DNA of 64,000 nt from Ceratodon purpureus (lineage: Eukaryota > Streptophyta > Bryopsida > Pseudoditrichales > Ditrichaceae): contig CM026422.1 in the NCBI GenBank assembly GCA_014871385.1, forward strand, positions 9,013,374 through 9,077,373, written 5' to 3'. Below, piece by piece: positions 11,184 to 22,477 of this stretch. The notes under the pieces are model-generated. The model was given only the letters and a program-made list of their open reading frames with translations. It did not search any database and was not told the DNA's origin. The position numbers and the translations under genes are program-made. Numbering within the stretch: the first letter of the stretch is position 1; each line of letters starts with the position of its first letter.

Positions 11184-11750
11184 CTAGCCATGGTGTGGGC
11201 AGGTGGTGCAGACGCCCCCACCAGCATGGACTCCGGTGACTATATGGACCGCGCTCTGGCGCGCTGTTTCATGGTTTCCTTCTCCCCTCCCCCCATGGCT
11301 CGGAAAAATGTGTGTATTGAGCAACGTCCTCACGAACTCAGGAAACCGCCTCCTCTCCTTCCAGCCAAGCAATCTCGCTGCGTGGCGATACCAAAGATAG
11401 CGATTGCGCTCTTCCTCCGAAAACTGCCCCCTCCGATTCCACGTCTTCGGTCGTGGCTCCAGCTGCAGTCGCTGAGCTTGGAGGAGATCAATCACCCTGC
11501 TCACTGTGCTCTCTCCGCGCCCCTGGTCCCTTACCCAATCCCAAAGAGCTTGAACCGAACTCGCCCGATCCAGACCCTCGTCCTCTTGCAGCTCCTCGGC
11601 ATTTCCCATGAAGAACCGGGGCATCTGCAACCATTGCGCACAACAGGTGGCTTCCCCGATTTGAGATCCTGGCACGGCACTCACACAGTAGAGGCGGATC
11701 AGCAATAATTTCTCCCCCTTGAAGATGCGCCCCTCACACTTAGCCGCCAT
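11184..11750 (-). CDS. Unrecognised ORF, possible first exon of the transposon gene
   Basis: The 188-codon frame starts at ATG (MAAKCEGRIFKGEKLLL). It looks like a real globular protein, with alternating aromatic and charged helical stretches (LWDWVRDQGRGES, FSEEERNRYLWYRHAARLLG). It closes at 11184, and shortly after it a different frame reads into a strong donor (GATCAG then GTACGTG, near 11142), so decay or alternative splicing is possible. No family was recognised. Confidence 0.35.
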   Translation of the reverse strand: MAAKCEGRIFKGEKLLLIRLYCVSAVPGSQIGEATCCAQWLQMPRFFMGNAEELQEDEGLDRASSVQALWDWVRDQGRGESTVSRVIDLLQAQRLQLEPRPKTWNRRGQFSEEERNRYLWYRHAARLLGWKERRRFPEFVRTLLNTHIFPSHGGRGEGNHETARQSAVHIVTGVHAGGGVCTTCPHHG

Positions 11751-13393
11751 TGCGTTCCTTCACTCCCCCCTGCCGTCAATCGAAAGTGCAAAATTGAAAA
11801 TCAAAGCCCTCGTCTCCAACCTCGAAAATTGACTCTCTTCTCTTGAAAGCGAAAACCCCTGCGGCTCATGGATCCAATGTTGCGAGCCCTGAGTAGGCTA
11901 ACCGCTCTGTGACCTCTAGGGCCGGTCACCGTACCAAAATGGTGTACGCGTTGTCAGTCCATCTCCACGCGTAGAATAACTGCATGCCTTACGCCGTATC
12001 ACCCGCGAATACACAGAATACCACCCTTCGGGGGGTCCACAGGGCCACCCTGATTTTTTAAAATTTCAAAAAAATAATATCCATGATTGTCATGATAATG
12101 CTCACAAGTTATTCTGTACACCAATATGCAAATACACGCTGTAAGCAGGTGCAAACAGACAAATACAGCAAACCGCAGTCCAATAGGACCTCCAACATGC
12201 TCAAGGAGTTAATTGAACTAAACTCTGCTAAGGTGGTCGGTATGGCCCTCATATGAGAGGGTGTGCATCCAGACATTGGTTTTTTTTATTCCTAATGCTA
12301 GCCAATTTGTTGAACACGAATTGGGTTGATTAAGTAAAGTTATCCTTATAGACACCTTAAGTTTTAAGATATTATGAGTTTTTCTTTTTTGTATTGTTAT
12401 ATTTCCCAATGTCTAGTGATATCTATGACATCAAAAGTTACCACCATAGAAACCTACCCATAATACTAGTTGCTCATTGAAATATTCCAAGGAATTCAAA
12501 TACCATGATGTTTCACTCACATGCATGTTGGATCATAATGTTTCACCCACATGTTTCAGAGCACATGTTGGATCACTCACCCCAAACACGATGAGTTTTC
12601 AAATAGCTTTAATTGTAATAAACAGAAAAGCAAGAAACAAGTGTCAGGCCTGGCCTGATTTGCTTCCACCAAAAGTTGTGTAAAATTACATTTTAATTTA
12701 CACACAGATGCAATAACATGCGTTGCACTTTTACAATGTGCGGCTACCAAGACCATGCTCAACGAACTCATAGCAACTAACTTACCGCTAGAGACCCACA
12801 ACCCCTGTACCTACAAACATTTTCATGCAGTATAAGAAATAATGCATTCATCCTTCTTTTATCCACATCTACAGAAGGGTAACAGTACAGACAATTAAAA
12901 TACTGAATGTCTTCTCCACTTGGCACTGACCCTGCACATAGCAGGACTCCATCTCAAGTAATATTCGGTGAAAGGGTGTATCCTTGCCCACATCTGCAAG
13001 CCAGACAGCTGTGGGTACCTGCATAATACTAGTAGCTTTGTATTTCACAAAACCAAGAGACAAGGTACACGCCAATTTCAATACTCTAGAGCTCGTCTCT
13101 ACAACACTCATCCCGGTGATATAATGAGCCGAATACCTCAAGGAGCTTCTGGACCCTCGAACTGCTCAGGAACTGAAGAAACCAATCTCAGCATTGTTGA
13201 TGATCATACCTATCATCTACAGGCCCTGCAATGATATGCTATCAACAATACATTGGTTTCATGTGTGTTTCCCCATTTCATTTCCTTGTCACGGAACTCC
13301 TGGATTTCAATAAAGTTTGCCACATGGGAAGGGAATACTTGAGGTGCCATGTTTGCTGAACTGTTTAACAGTTTCAAGCACACCTTCACATGC
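11751..13393. other. Intergenic; probable 3' UTR of the BOP-like gene at its right end
   Basis: A 5' flank of the transposon locus (to about 12050) gives way to AT-rich sequence. No gene is supported. The last few hundred bases probably belong to the BOP-like transcript. Confidence 0.35.
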
Positions 13394-15927
13394 TCAACGA
13401 GCTTCTGAATTCTCTTTCAAAAAGAACTGCCATCCGGAGCTGACTTCTTCGTCCATGCCAATGGGATTATTATACGCACTCTTGAAGCTCTCTATAGCTT
13501 CATGTGAGAAATCCTTTAGCAACGCCTCTCTCAAAACGGGGAGCTCCTTCAGGTCTTGAAACACTCGCTGCATTTTTCGGGGCCTGTCATCCAGACTCGA
13601 CGAGTCCAACATGCTGTAGTTACCGGTCAGGTTGCGAGACTCGGCTTGCAGCTGTGGCTCAGAGAAGTCAAACGCTAAGGAGTTGGAGTGTAGTAATCTC
13701 GCAATGGAGTCACTGGTCTCCCCTCCCTCTGGCTCTCTGCCATGCACTGTCCAAAAGGAGTGAAGTGAGGAAGTGACATGGTTTTTCATTAAGACATAGT
13801 ATTCCAAGAGATGTCCTCCACACCAAAGGACAACTCTAACCCCACCCACAGCAAACTTGTGATGAAGTTAAGAAACTATTCTTGGAAAAAGCCTCTTTGC
13901 TGCAAAAACACTGCCGCACAAAGATACTCAGTAAAGGCGCTTCCTCGGGGTCGAATTGAATGTGCTGCTGTCACTGATGTAACTACTAGATTCCATTCCT
14001 TAGGAGAAAGTATCGATACAAGATCAAGACTCAAATATCAAGTCCTCAGCTACCAGTACAGCTGATAAATTCAAACCGTTCTGAAAATCGAATGTGAATC
14101 ATCTGTCAAAGATCTATAAGCTGAGCAGGTGCAAATGGCTTACCTTTACCAGAAAGCCCGTGTGACAAAGTAGCATAAACATCGTTGTTTTGAAGGACAC
14201 CCTGGTTTGAGTTGCCCATCAACCTATTTATTGAACTTTGAAAGTTATCACTCTCCTCAGGCAGTAACGTACTACTCCCGTGTTCTGTAAGGATTGAGGC
14301 CGGGCTTCCATTTCCTAATTTTATGCTGCTCATGTACATGGGTGGAGTTGATATTACAACAGCTCTTTCCAGAAGCTCCAGGCAGTTTCTAAGCCTATTG
14401 TGGTCGCCTTTTGAGTTATACCCTCCTGCAGATAGAATTTCGGTAGCCCCAGATTGCACAATGTCCATTGCAGTTGCACCTGTAGCTGATTGAATGTGGG
14501 GATCAGCATCACGGTCCAACAGCATAGCTATCTTCTCTGGTTCTCCCAATTGAGCCGCAATATGCAAGGGTGTCCGACCCTCCGGATCACGAAGGTTTAC
14601 ATTGGCTGCTCCTAGATCCAGCAGAGTCTTGACTACTTTTCTGTATTTCCAGCCCGAGCATAACTATTAGTGAAGCTTCAAAACAGAATAAGCACGCAAA
14701 TAAGAGCTGAGTCAATCAATTTAAGTAAGATAGGCAGGCGAACAATGATGTAATGGAGCCCACTAAAGTCTCTCCAAAGCAAAAGACACTAAAATACAAG
14801 CTGAACTACCACACCAAGTGAACAGCACAAGGATCAAGTAATACATTAGTAGAGGGAAAGATACATACTTGCTGCAACTGCTAACGGCATAGTGCAGGGC
14901 AAATGCTTTATCCAGATTCAAGCCCTCTCCCATCACCATCAGCTTTACCAATTCCACATCAGACGAGTCCAGGGCTTTCTGCATGCGCTTCGTCTTCTGC
15001 TCGGATACCCCATTGCCTGCCATGGAAGTCTCAAAGCCGTATCCTGTCTTCTGCCTAATTGATTCTAGTTCCCACACTATTTCTGGAGGTAAATTGTGCT
15101 TTCGCAGAGTCTCTGACGAAAGACCCGACTTTGCAACAAGCTTTGAGCAGAGATTCCAAAGGTACAAATCCTCTTGTCTCCGAGCAGTTACTAGCATACG
15201 CATCACGTCCTCTATAGACGCATTTTCCGCCATGGCGCCTAAGTGTTTCTGCAGTGACCAGTCCATGTAGGAGGCATGAGATGAGAAAAAACACTCGATT
15301 GCTAACAGAATTTAACAGCAGATAAAAGAAACAATTCCGCTGAAAGGTTTTAGTATCTATAATACACACCTTTATTGCAGACACGATTAGCTACTCTAGA
15401 AGAAAAGGCTAAGAGCCACATCCCATTCACAGTAACAACAAAAGGGCACTTCATGAATGATCTCTGTACACAGAATTGAAGACACTAACCTGAGTGAGGG
15501 TGGAAAGCTGTTCCACACCAAAGAAGACCGCAGCATTCAGCATCTCCAACCCGAACTCAACAGCTGAGCTGCAATACATGTGATAACAGGACTTGTCCTT
15601 GCACAAGCGACCACTGTTTTGAGGAGAAAAGGCAAAGTTCCCACTGTACAGAAACTGCAACATCAACATGAAGACTTCGTAGCCCACAATGCCCACCGGA
15701 ATAACTCGAGGTGTGCCGGGTCTGGGCTGATCGCTGCTGAGCTGCTGAGCATTGCCGCAAAAAATCATCCGAAAGAAGGGACTACGTGCCGCCAGCACGC
15801 ACCTATGGGCATATACTTGACGGTCCTCCACATTAAATGTGACATCACTAAAAGCTTGGCCTTTATCAAGTAGATCGAGAAAATCGGCTGAAAGTGCCTT
15901 CAAGGAACTGTCTTCTACAGGAGCCAT
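13394..15927 (-). CDS. BOP: BLADE-ON-PETIOLE-like BTB/ankyrin co-regulator (NPR family)
   Basis: Four minus-strand exons join in phase: 15927-15490, 15248-14869, 14640-14144 and 13746-13394, giving 555 residues. The BTB/POZ domain occupies about residues 15-145 (FSDVTFNVEDRQVYAHRC, FLYSGNFAF). It includes the C2HC zinc-type pattern of the family at C109, C114, H116 and C119. The block ALDSSDVELVKLMVMGEGLN and the ankyrin repeats follow (TPLHIAAQLGEP, MLLDRDADPH), then the helix LRNCLELLERAVVIS. These features place it with BOP/NPR5-6 and not with the salicylate receptors NPR1-4. Family members are nuclear co-activators that work with TGA bZIP factors and CUL3 ligases in organ boundary control, and in mosses in gametophore development. 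Exon 4 adds about 116 residues past the usual BOP end; they do not resemble the NPR1 C-terminus. If the donor at 14143 is not used, the protein ends at 14106 instead. Confidence 0.9.
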
Positions 15928-18604
15928 CGAGCTGTGCTGTTGAGATACCTATAAAGCCCCAGGAAGACCTCTGGTTTCTTGCATCACATGAATTCAGAAT
16001 GGGGTGTGGAAGTTGAAGTTGACGCCGTCGGAAAACCCGATTCCTTGGTATGAGCCAGCATCCAACAGAGTTTTCTCCAAAGATAGGGGACAGTAAGTGC
16101 GAGAATTGTCAATAAGGATGGCGTGTCTATATAATCCAGAAGTCATGATCACCTTGCGATACAACTCAAGGAACCAGCGAATTTGAACAAGGATTTTCAG
16201 ACCATGAATTTGCTGCACCGTGCCTGCGTACAGAATGTACTTCTCTCTGCAAATAGGCTCCTGAAGGAAAACATTGGGTGGGTCCTGAATCTTCAAACCA
16301 GGATGATGAAAATTCAATATTCTGCTACGATATAATGGACATCTTCGCAAGTTGGAGGATGATTTTGACACACAACACGGGTTCTGTAATAGAAGACGGA
16401 GGAAGAACCGTAGCTTGCCAAAGGTAAATGCTTATATACCACCCCTATTTTCACGTTGGTGTGTATCGTAGTACAATTGAACAACGAAATCTCTATTCCA
16501 GAGCACCTCGATGTCTTGGAAGAAAAGACTTCAACGCTCGGTACTTGGTGATGTAAATGACCAAACGCCTCTAGTAACAACGCCCCCTGTTCTTCGTTGA
16601 AAGGGGAGAGAAGTGCCAAAGCTCTCTGTCGCTCTTCCTTTCTCCTAGTTTCTCAAGCTTTTCACACCGATGTGGGAGGATCCCAGCCCCTACAAACATC
16701 CCTCTCAACAATCAACCCAATTGTAAGTCAGAACGCCCAAGCTTCTGTGCTAAAATGATCTGTGCAAATAAACCTGCTGCTTCATGTTGTCTCCACCCAC
16801 CGTTCTCACTATGAATGCCTGCGAAGCCCACAAGGACCACACAGACCATCAGTGCTGAAAGTTGTGCGGGAGGATGATTTGCAACAACTACTGTAGCGAT
16901 CAAACGTCAAAATATCAGTCAACAACTTCAGCAAGAAAAGCGCGCTGCCGTAAGTTTGTGAAGAAATATCTACAAACTTTGAATCAGTCGGACGTCACTG
17001 ACATCCCAACCATCCCCTCTACTTCCCTTGTGCATTGAGCTTCCAAAGTAAAAATCCCTGATTCCTAAAGCGTAGCAATACTACTGAACTTTAAAGCCCT
17101 ATGTAAATCTTACACATACTTCATCACTTTTACAAAACAACAACACTCGTCACAAACCGATACAAGACTCAAAATCTAACAGATAAAAAACCACTTCTAG
17201 TGATCACAATTTCCACGACCTCTGACTTCCATGAAACTACAATGTTAGCCCACAGCCTTGACGCTAAATCCACGGAACCCCACGACTTGACTTCTTTCTC
17301 CACTCCAACAGTACACAAGTCGACAAACCACAACAATCACCTTTCAAACATTCAAACAAACTTCCTTCACAACACACCACGTCAACAGAACCGAAAGAGC
17401 TTCCCATTCACAACACGTGGAAAAGCTCAAAACTTAAACAATACAGATTACCTAGAACTAAACCCACCCGCAAACAAGTACCGGCACAAGGACAGCCCCC
17501 AAACAGATCTAGAAAATTCACCAGCCACAGTACCCTAATCTCACCCTCCCAAACCACCCTCCCACCTCAACATGATGTCACTCCCTCTAACCTTAGGGCT
17601 AGCAAACTGGCACCTTGACCAACTTACAAAACTTACAAAAACAACCACCCGATTCGCGGTTTCAACAACTAGCTAACCCCCACCCACCAACGTTGAAACC
17701 TGAAACTTACACCATAACAAAGAACCACAACCTGAAACTAGCCTTCCTGAAACTAGCAATACCTGAGTCCGACCTTGAAAGCCCATTAGCTGCAAACTAT
17801 CCCAAGCACTAGCTGATCAGTTCAACTCTTTCCTTTTCCTCCCGAAGACCCCAGCTGCTGCGAGTACCGCTCAGCAAGCTCACTTTCCTTCCTTCCCCAC
17901 GGTCACGGTTTGGGCAATCAAGTGAACATGTCAAGTTGTCAACCCCAGCCCAGGTGAAGTACAAGCGAAGCTAGTAAGCAGAGAGTGACAGTATTGCAGT
18001 GGGATCCTCTCCCGTCCCCCTTTGTCCTGTGTAGAAGGACACATGATATCACTCACTACTAACCCAATCCAACAGTCCCTCTCCCCAAACCCAGGAAGCT
18101 CCTGCAAGCCAAAGAGTCACATCTCAGGAAACTAGGCAGTGGGCACCATCAGTGACGCCGTCCTCTGCTTTACGACTGCGGCAAGTTCGTATCCTCTTCG
18201 TCTCCGATGCGCCCGCCTTCGCACCCACCAGCCTACTGTATGTCAACACCCGTGCTCCATATCTCCATTTCTTTTTTTATTTCTTTTTCCCGGAAACGAC
18301 TTTCATACATAAGATAGCTCCATCCTCCAGGTCGGAGTGAAGTATATCTAGCATGACATGGAATTTCATGTAGTTTTTTTTTTTTTGGCTATGGGGAAAA
18401 TGAAGAAAGGTTTCGGTTGGGACCCAGATTAAAAATCATGGAAAACAGAAGCACATAGAATGGCGTGCTCGATCGATCTAGGATCGAATCCACGATCAGG
18501 TGGCGCCTCGATCGCAATACCAGTCTGGAAAACGAGGCGATGATCTTTTTCCCCATGACTTCTGCAAAAGAAACTATCTCTGGGAATTGCATGTTTCTGA
18601 TTCA
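15928..18604. other. Upstream region of the BOP-like gene; otherwise nothing recognised
   Basis: The gene's leader and promoter must lie in the first part, but I cannot fix a start site. The rest is low in ORFs, and the stretch around 17100-17820 is unusually rich in A and C on the plus strand. No gene is supported. Confidence 0.35.
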
Positions 18605-18800
18605 AGATTGCATGTTGCAGATTTTGGATTGCATGTTGAAAACTCTCTTATTGCATGAACTTGAAGATTCTAGATTGCATGTTGCAGATTTTAAATTGCA
18701 TGTTGGAATTTTTGGATTGCATGAACTTGGAGATTCTAGATTGCATGTTGGAGATTTTAAATTGCATGTTGGAGTTTTTGGATTGCATCGTTGGAGTTTT
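18605..18800. repeat. 66-bp tandem repeat, about three copies
   Basis: The unit begins GATTGCATGTTGCAGATTTT and ends with GAACTTGGAGATTCTA. It holds three smaller modules of the kind ATTGCATGTTGGA. Because 66 is a multiple of three, both strands show open, periodic reading frames; I do not regard them as genes. Confidence 0.85.
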
Positions 18801-21019
18801 TGGATCTTGAATGTAGGCAAGTGGTAAGATAGTGGGATTGATTTCCGAGCAGGTCATATTGTCGACTCTTAGGCTTGGGGATGGGTCCCAAAAACTATCT
18901 TGGTTTTAGAAAGTGTCCAAGAGTGCTCTAATTCCATGCCTGGAAAAATTGAGTGCTTCTAATTGGTAAGAAAACGCTCTATTTTCGTATTTTAACCTCT
19001 CAAAAAATGCATTCTTTTTTCTGAGGATACCTTTGCACTAGCTTTGCAGATCATCCAAAATTCATAAAAAAAATCTTTCACGTGTCTAAGTATGCAAAGC
19101 TGAAATTCAGTCAGGAATTGTCTGATGAGGGTGTGTTTTTCCTTTCTTTGCAATGAATTTTCTTTCATTTGCTTCAAAAAAAATAAAAAAATTCAGTCAG
19201 GAATAAAATCCACTACCTTAGATGGTGTTAGTTTTATGCAATGGTGACGGTTTTTGGGTACCTGGGCATGGGATACGGTGATGCTTTTGGGGGGACTGTA
19301 GGGTGTGGGACTGTAGGCCGCCTATCTGGGATTGAGGGTACACTACTGAGTACTCACCATGCTGTAAAGGTGGGGGAATGACATGAGTGTACATAGACAA
19401 ATACAACCTACACAGTCCAGACGGGGCATAACTTGTTGTCAGAACACCCATCATGGACAAGGGCCCAAAACCGGATCCCCTCTTTCAAGGGCATTCAATT
19501 GTGTCGCGTATTTTCTATGTATCATACTATCCTATACAGCATGAGTGTTTTTTTATCTTGTTCTTTTTCATTTTTTATTGGGATGTTATTGATGCAGAAG
19601 GGAAGTTGGTTTTTTTTTGTTTTGTTTTCTGGAAGCAAATGGTGCATTTATTCCACTGTAAAGACACCAAAACAAACGACACGTTGCAGACACGAAGCCC
19701 GCTAGCAAATACCAATTCTTCATTTTCATATACATTATAAACTGCCTGGAAGGAAAGATGGTTTTGGTATTGGAAAGTGAACTGTGTTGGTTGGCCCAGT
19801 TACAGTGTCGTGTGTAAGTGTTGTGTTGTGCTTATTTTGTTGCTCTTTTTCTATGAAAGTCTAGCTTTAAGAATGGGCCTTTGGGTATTTCTGGGAGGCA
19901 TCACTTGGATAGATGAGTGTTCTGTGTGAAGAAATGTTCATAATGGGTGGTACTGTTTGTAGTGATGATTCATGAATAGACGGATTCAGTTGCCATTGCT
20001 TATTGGCTCAGATGGTTATTAAAATTCTCTGACAGTGGTATGAAGTACCAGTAAACTTCCCACGTTCGACCAGGCTAGTAACAAATATGCTTTACTTCAT
20101 TAGCAATGAAGAGTATTTTTTTATAATTGTTTTTTTGGACACAAGTAATAGGGCTTTATTATGACCTGCGAAAGATCAATCGAGAGTATTTGAGGCCCAC
20201 TTCAGACTAGTGGAAGCAGGAGGGGGCGGCTTGGGAAATTGAACATGTGCTTGAAGATAATTGGCTCATAGAGTTGTAATTGCTTGTTGTGGCTTTGTAC
20301 TAATAGTACAAGGATTGTCCTGCATCATATTTCATGGATGAAAAGAAATTCTAGATGTTCGTAAATGGTATTAAGTCACTACTATGCGGGTTTGCTTGTT
20401 ACACTTTCAAATTTGGACTTTCTCCGTGTCACCTCTTAAAGCATTCTTATCTTGTTTGAACCATGCAATTTTATTGTAACTTGAGATGAAGTGGCTTATG
20501 ATAAATGCACTATCATTCTTACCAAAGTTTTGTCTACGGTTGCCTTTAATAAAGTGGGCTTAAATCATCAACTTAGAAGAACCTTCAATAGCCATCATTT
20601 TTTGCAGCCAAGTATATTTACTACTATTATAGTTATTGAGTTTATATTTCTCTTCCAATTTTTTTTTTCATGGAGATTTTAGCAAACTTCAAAACATATC
20701 ATACCAACATTGTATTGAGTAGATTATGAAATTCTAATTAAAGGTTCAAAAAACTTACACTTATGTTGTAGCTTGTCGATATTAATTCCTAAATGTCTTT
20801 GAGATCACATAGTGGTTGTGGCACTTCTGGGCATGCTATCCTAACGTTTGATAATTTAAGTATTTTCTAGAAAAAAATCTATACATACTTTTCAACAATA
20901 AATTTTCAATGGCACATTTTACAAAGCATTTAGAGTTACAATGCAAAAGTTATGAATTTTAGAAGAATATGCTCTGAATCTGGGCACCCAGTAACTTATC
21001 ACTATCTCCCATTTTCTGC
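18801..21019. other. Intergenic, AT-rich
   Basis: No gene is supported. It includes 20330-20560, a relative of the repeat at 1380-1640. Confidence 0.4.
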
Positions 21020-21023
21020 TTAA

Positions 21024-21885
21024 CCCCTAAAAGACAATCTGCCACATTTGGGCTTTTTTGGAATTTGGGCAGGTACCTATGAATGCAATTTATATCAGGA
21101 TTTTCTGAAATTTTTATTGAAGGTGGGCCGTTCGGAGATCTTCGTGTGGGTATTCTTATTTTTCAATTCCGACATCGGGATCAAAAGTTATGAAGGTTTA
21201 AGTGTCAAACGCTGCTCGTTGGGCAGCCGCTGAATTGTTCTAAGGCACTGTGAATGCAGCAAATTTTGCCCAAAACTGCCCAAAACTGCCCAAAATCTGC
21301 CAAAATCTGCCCAAAGACTAAACTTTGAAATTCCACCAAAAATTGAGATTTTGATATATTTCAAAAATAAAAATTTCTATGTATAGAAAAGGCAGTAGAG
21401 CATGTTTCCACCGTTCGGATTTTTAATCCAAAATCTTTTCATATGCTATTTTTATTGTCCAAAAACGGCCTTTGTTTGTGAATTTCATTATACCCCCTAG
21501 CGGAAAATGATTTTTTTGGCAACTTTCCACAACTTTTTTGAATATAATTTTCTTAGGACAATTAGCTAACTTAGTCTTCTTTGACGTGCATCAAAACCAC
21601 CAAAATCTATAATGCAAAAAAATGGTTTTTTGGGCCTTCAAAACTCTGCTATACCCTTTTTTTGCAGGGAAAAAAAACTTGTTTTTCTACTTTGAACGTT
21701 ACGATCTTGCAATTGGTGAAGAATGAATGTGTGAGATTTGGTGGACATGTAGACATAGAAGTTAGCTACAAGATCTTACGGTCAGATGTACTAAAAAAGA
21801 CCCCAAGTTTGCAAAATCCACCTTGCTTTGAAGAGGGGCTGTTTTGAGGCAGTTTTGATGAAAAATACCCTCAGAACTTTAGGGG
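21024..21885. mobile_element. piggyBac-like non-autonomous element, family 1 (862 bp)
   Basis: The element is flanked by TTAA at 21020-21023 and 21886-21889. It begins CCCCTAAA and ends TTTAGGGG: a TTAA target and termini starting CCC are the marks of the piggyBac superfamily. It carries an inner array of CTGCCCAAAA-type units at about 21270-21315. The copy at 52868-53717 is the same element in opposite orientation. Confidence 0.8.
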
Positions 21886-22258
21886 TTAAAATGCCGGTCA
21901 ATAACAAGGGTAAAAAGTGGCAAGATTAGATTTCAAATGATAGACACTTGTAGGATATTGGGCCCAATATTTTTCCATCCATACATATTGATGATAATTT
22001 TCATCCGATAGATATTTTTCTTCTAACCAATCGTTTCCATCAAGAGGTGTTGCCTACATTTCTAAAAATAATTCATCCAAATGACGGTTATCATCCACAA
22101 CACAATTTCCATTCATAATATTTTTTCCATCCATTTAAAATATTATATTCAATCTTCATTTTATCATCGAGACTTAACATATGTCATCCAACGTATACCC
22201 AACTTTTGCACTTACAAGAATTGATGACCTTCTATAGATCAAATTTGTTTGGAATGTA

Positions 22259-22475
22259 CTCCCTTTGTCTCACTAAAAGAACATGGTTTTGTAAAATAAT
22301 CTGTCTCAAAAAAAAGAATGGTTTCTAAATTTGGCCAACTTGATTCTAAATTTGGCAAATTGTTTCTAAATTTGGCCATTTATTTCTAAATTTGGTCAAC
22401 TTGTTTCTAAATTTAGAATTGCCCTTAAATCTTTTGTTTTTAGCAAACCATGCTCTTTTAGTGAGACGGAGGGAG
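22259..22475. mobile_element. Stowaway/mariner-like MITE (217 bp)
   Basis: TA duplicates lie at 22257-22258 and 22476-22477. The ends CTCCCTTTGTCTCACTAAAA and its near-complement (TTTTAGTGAGACGGAGGGAG) form a TIR of about 30 bp. Plant Stowaway elements start CTCCCTCCGT. The centre carries five direct copies of TTTCTAAATTTGG. Confidence 0.85.
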
Positions 22476-22477
22476 TA

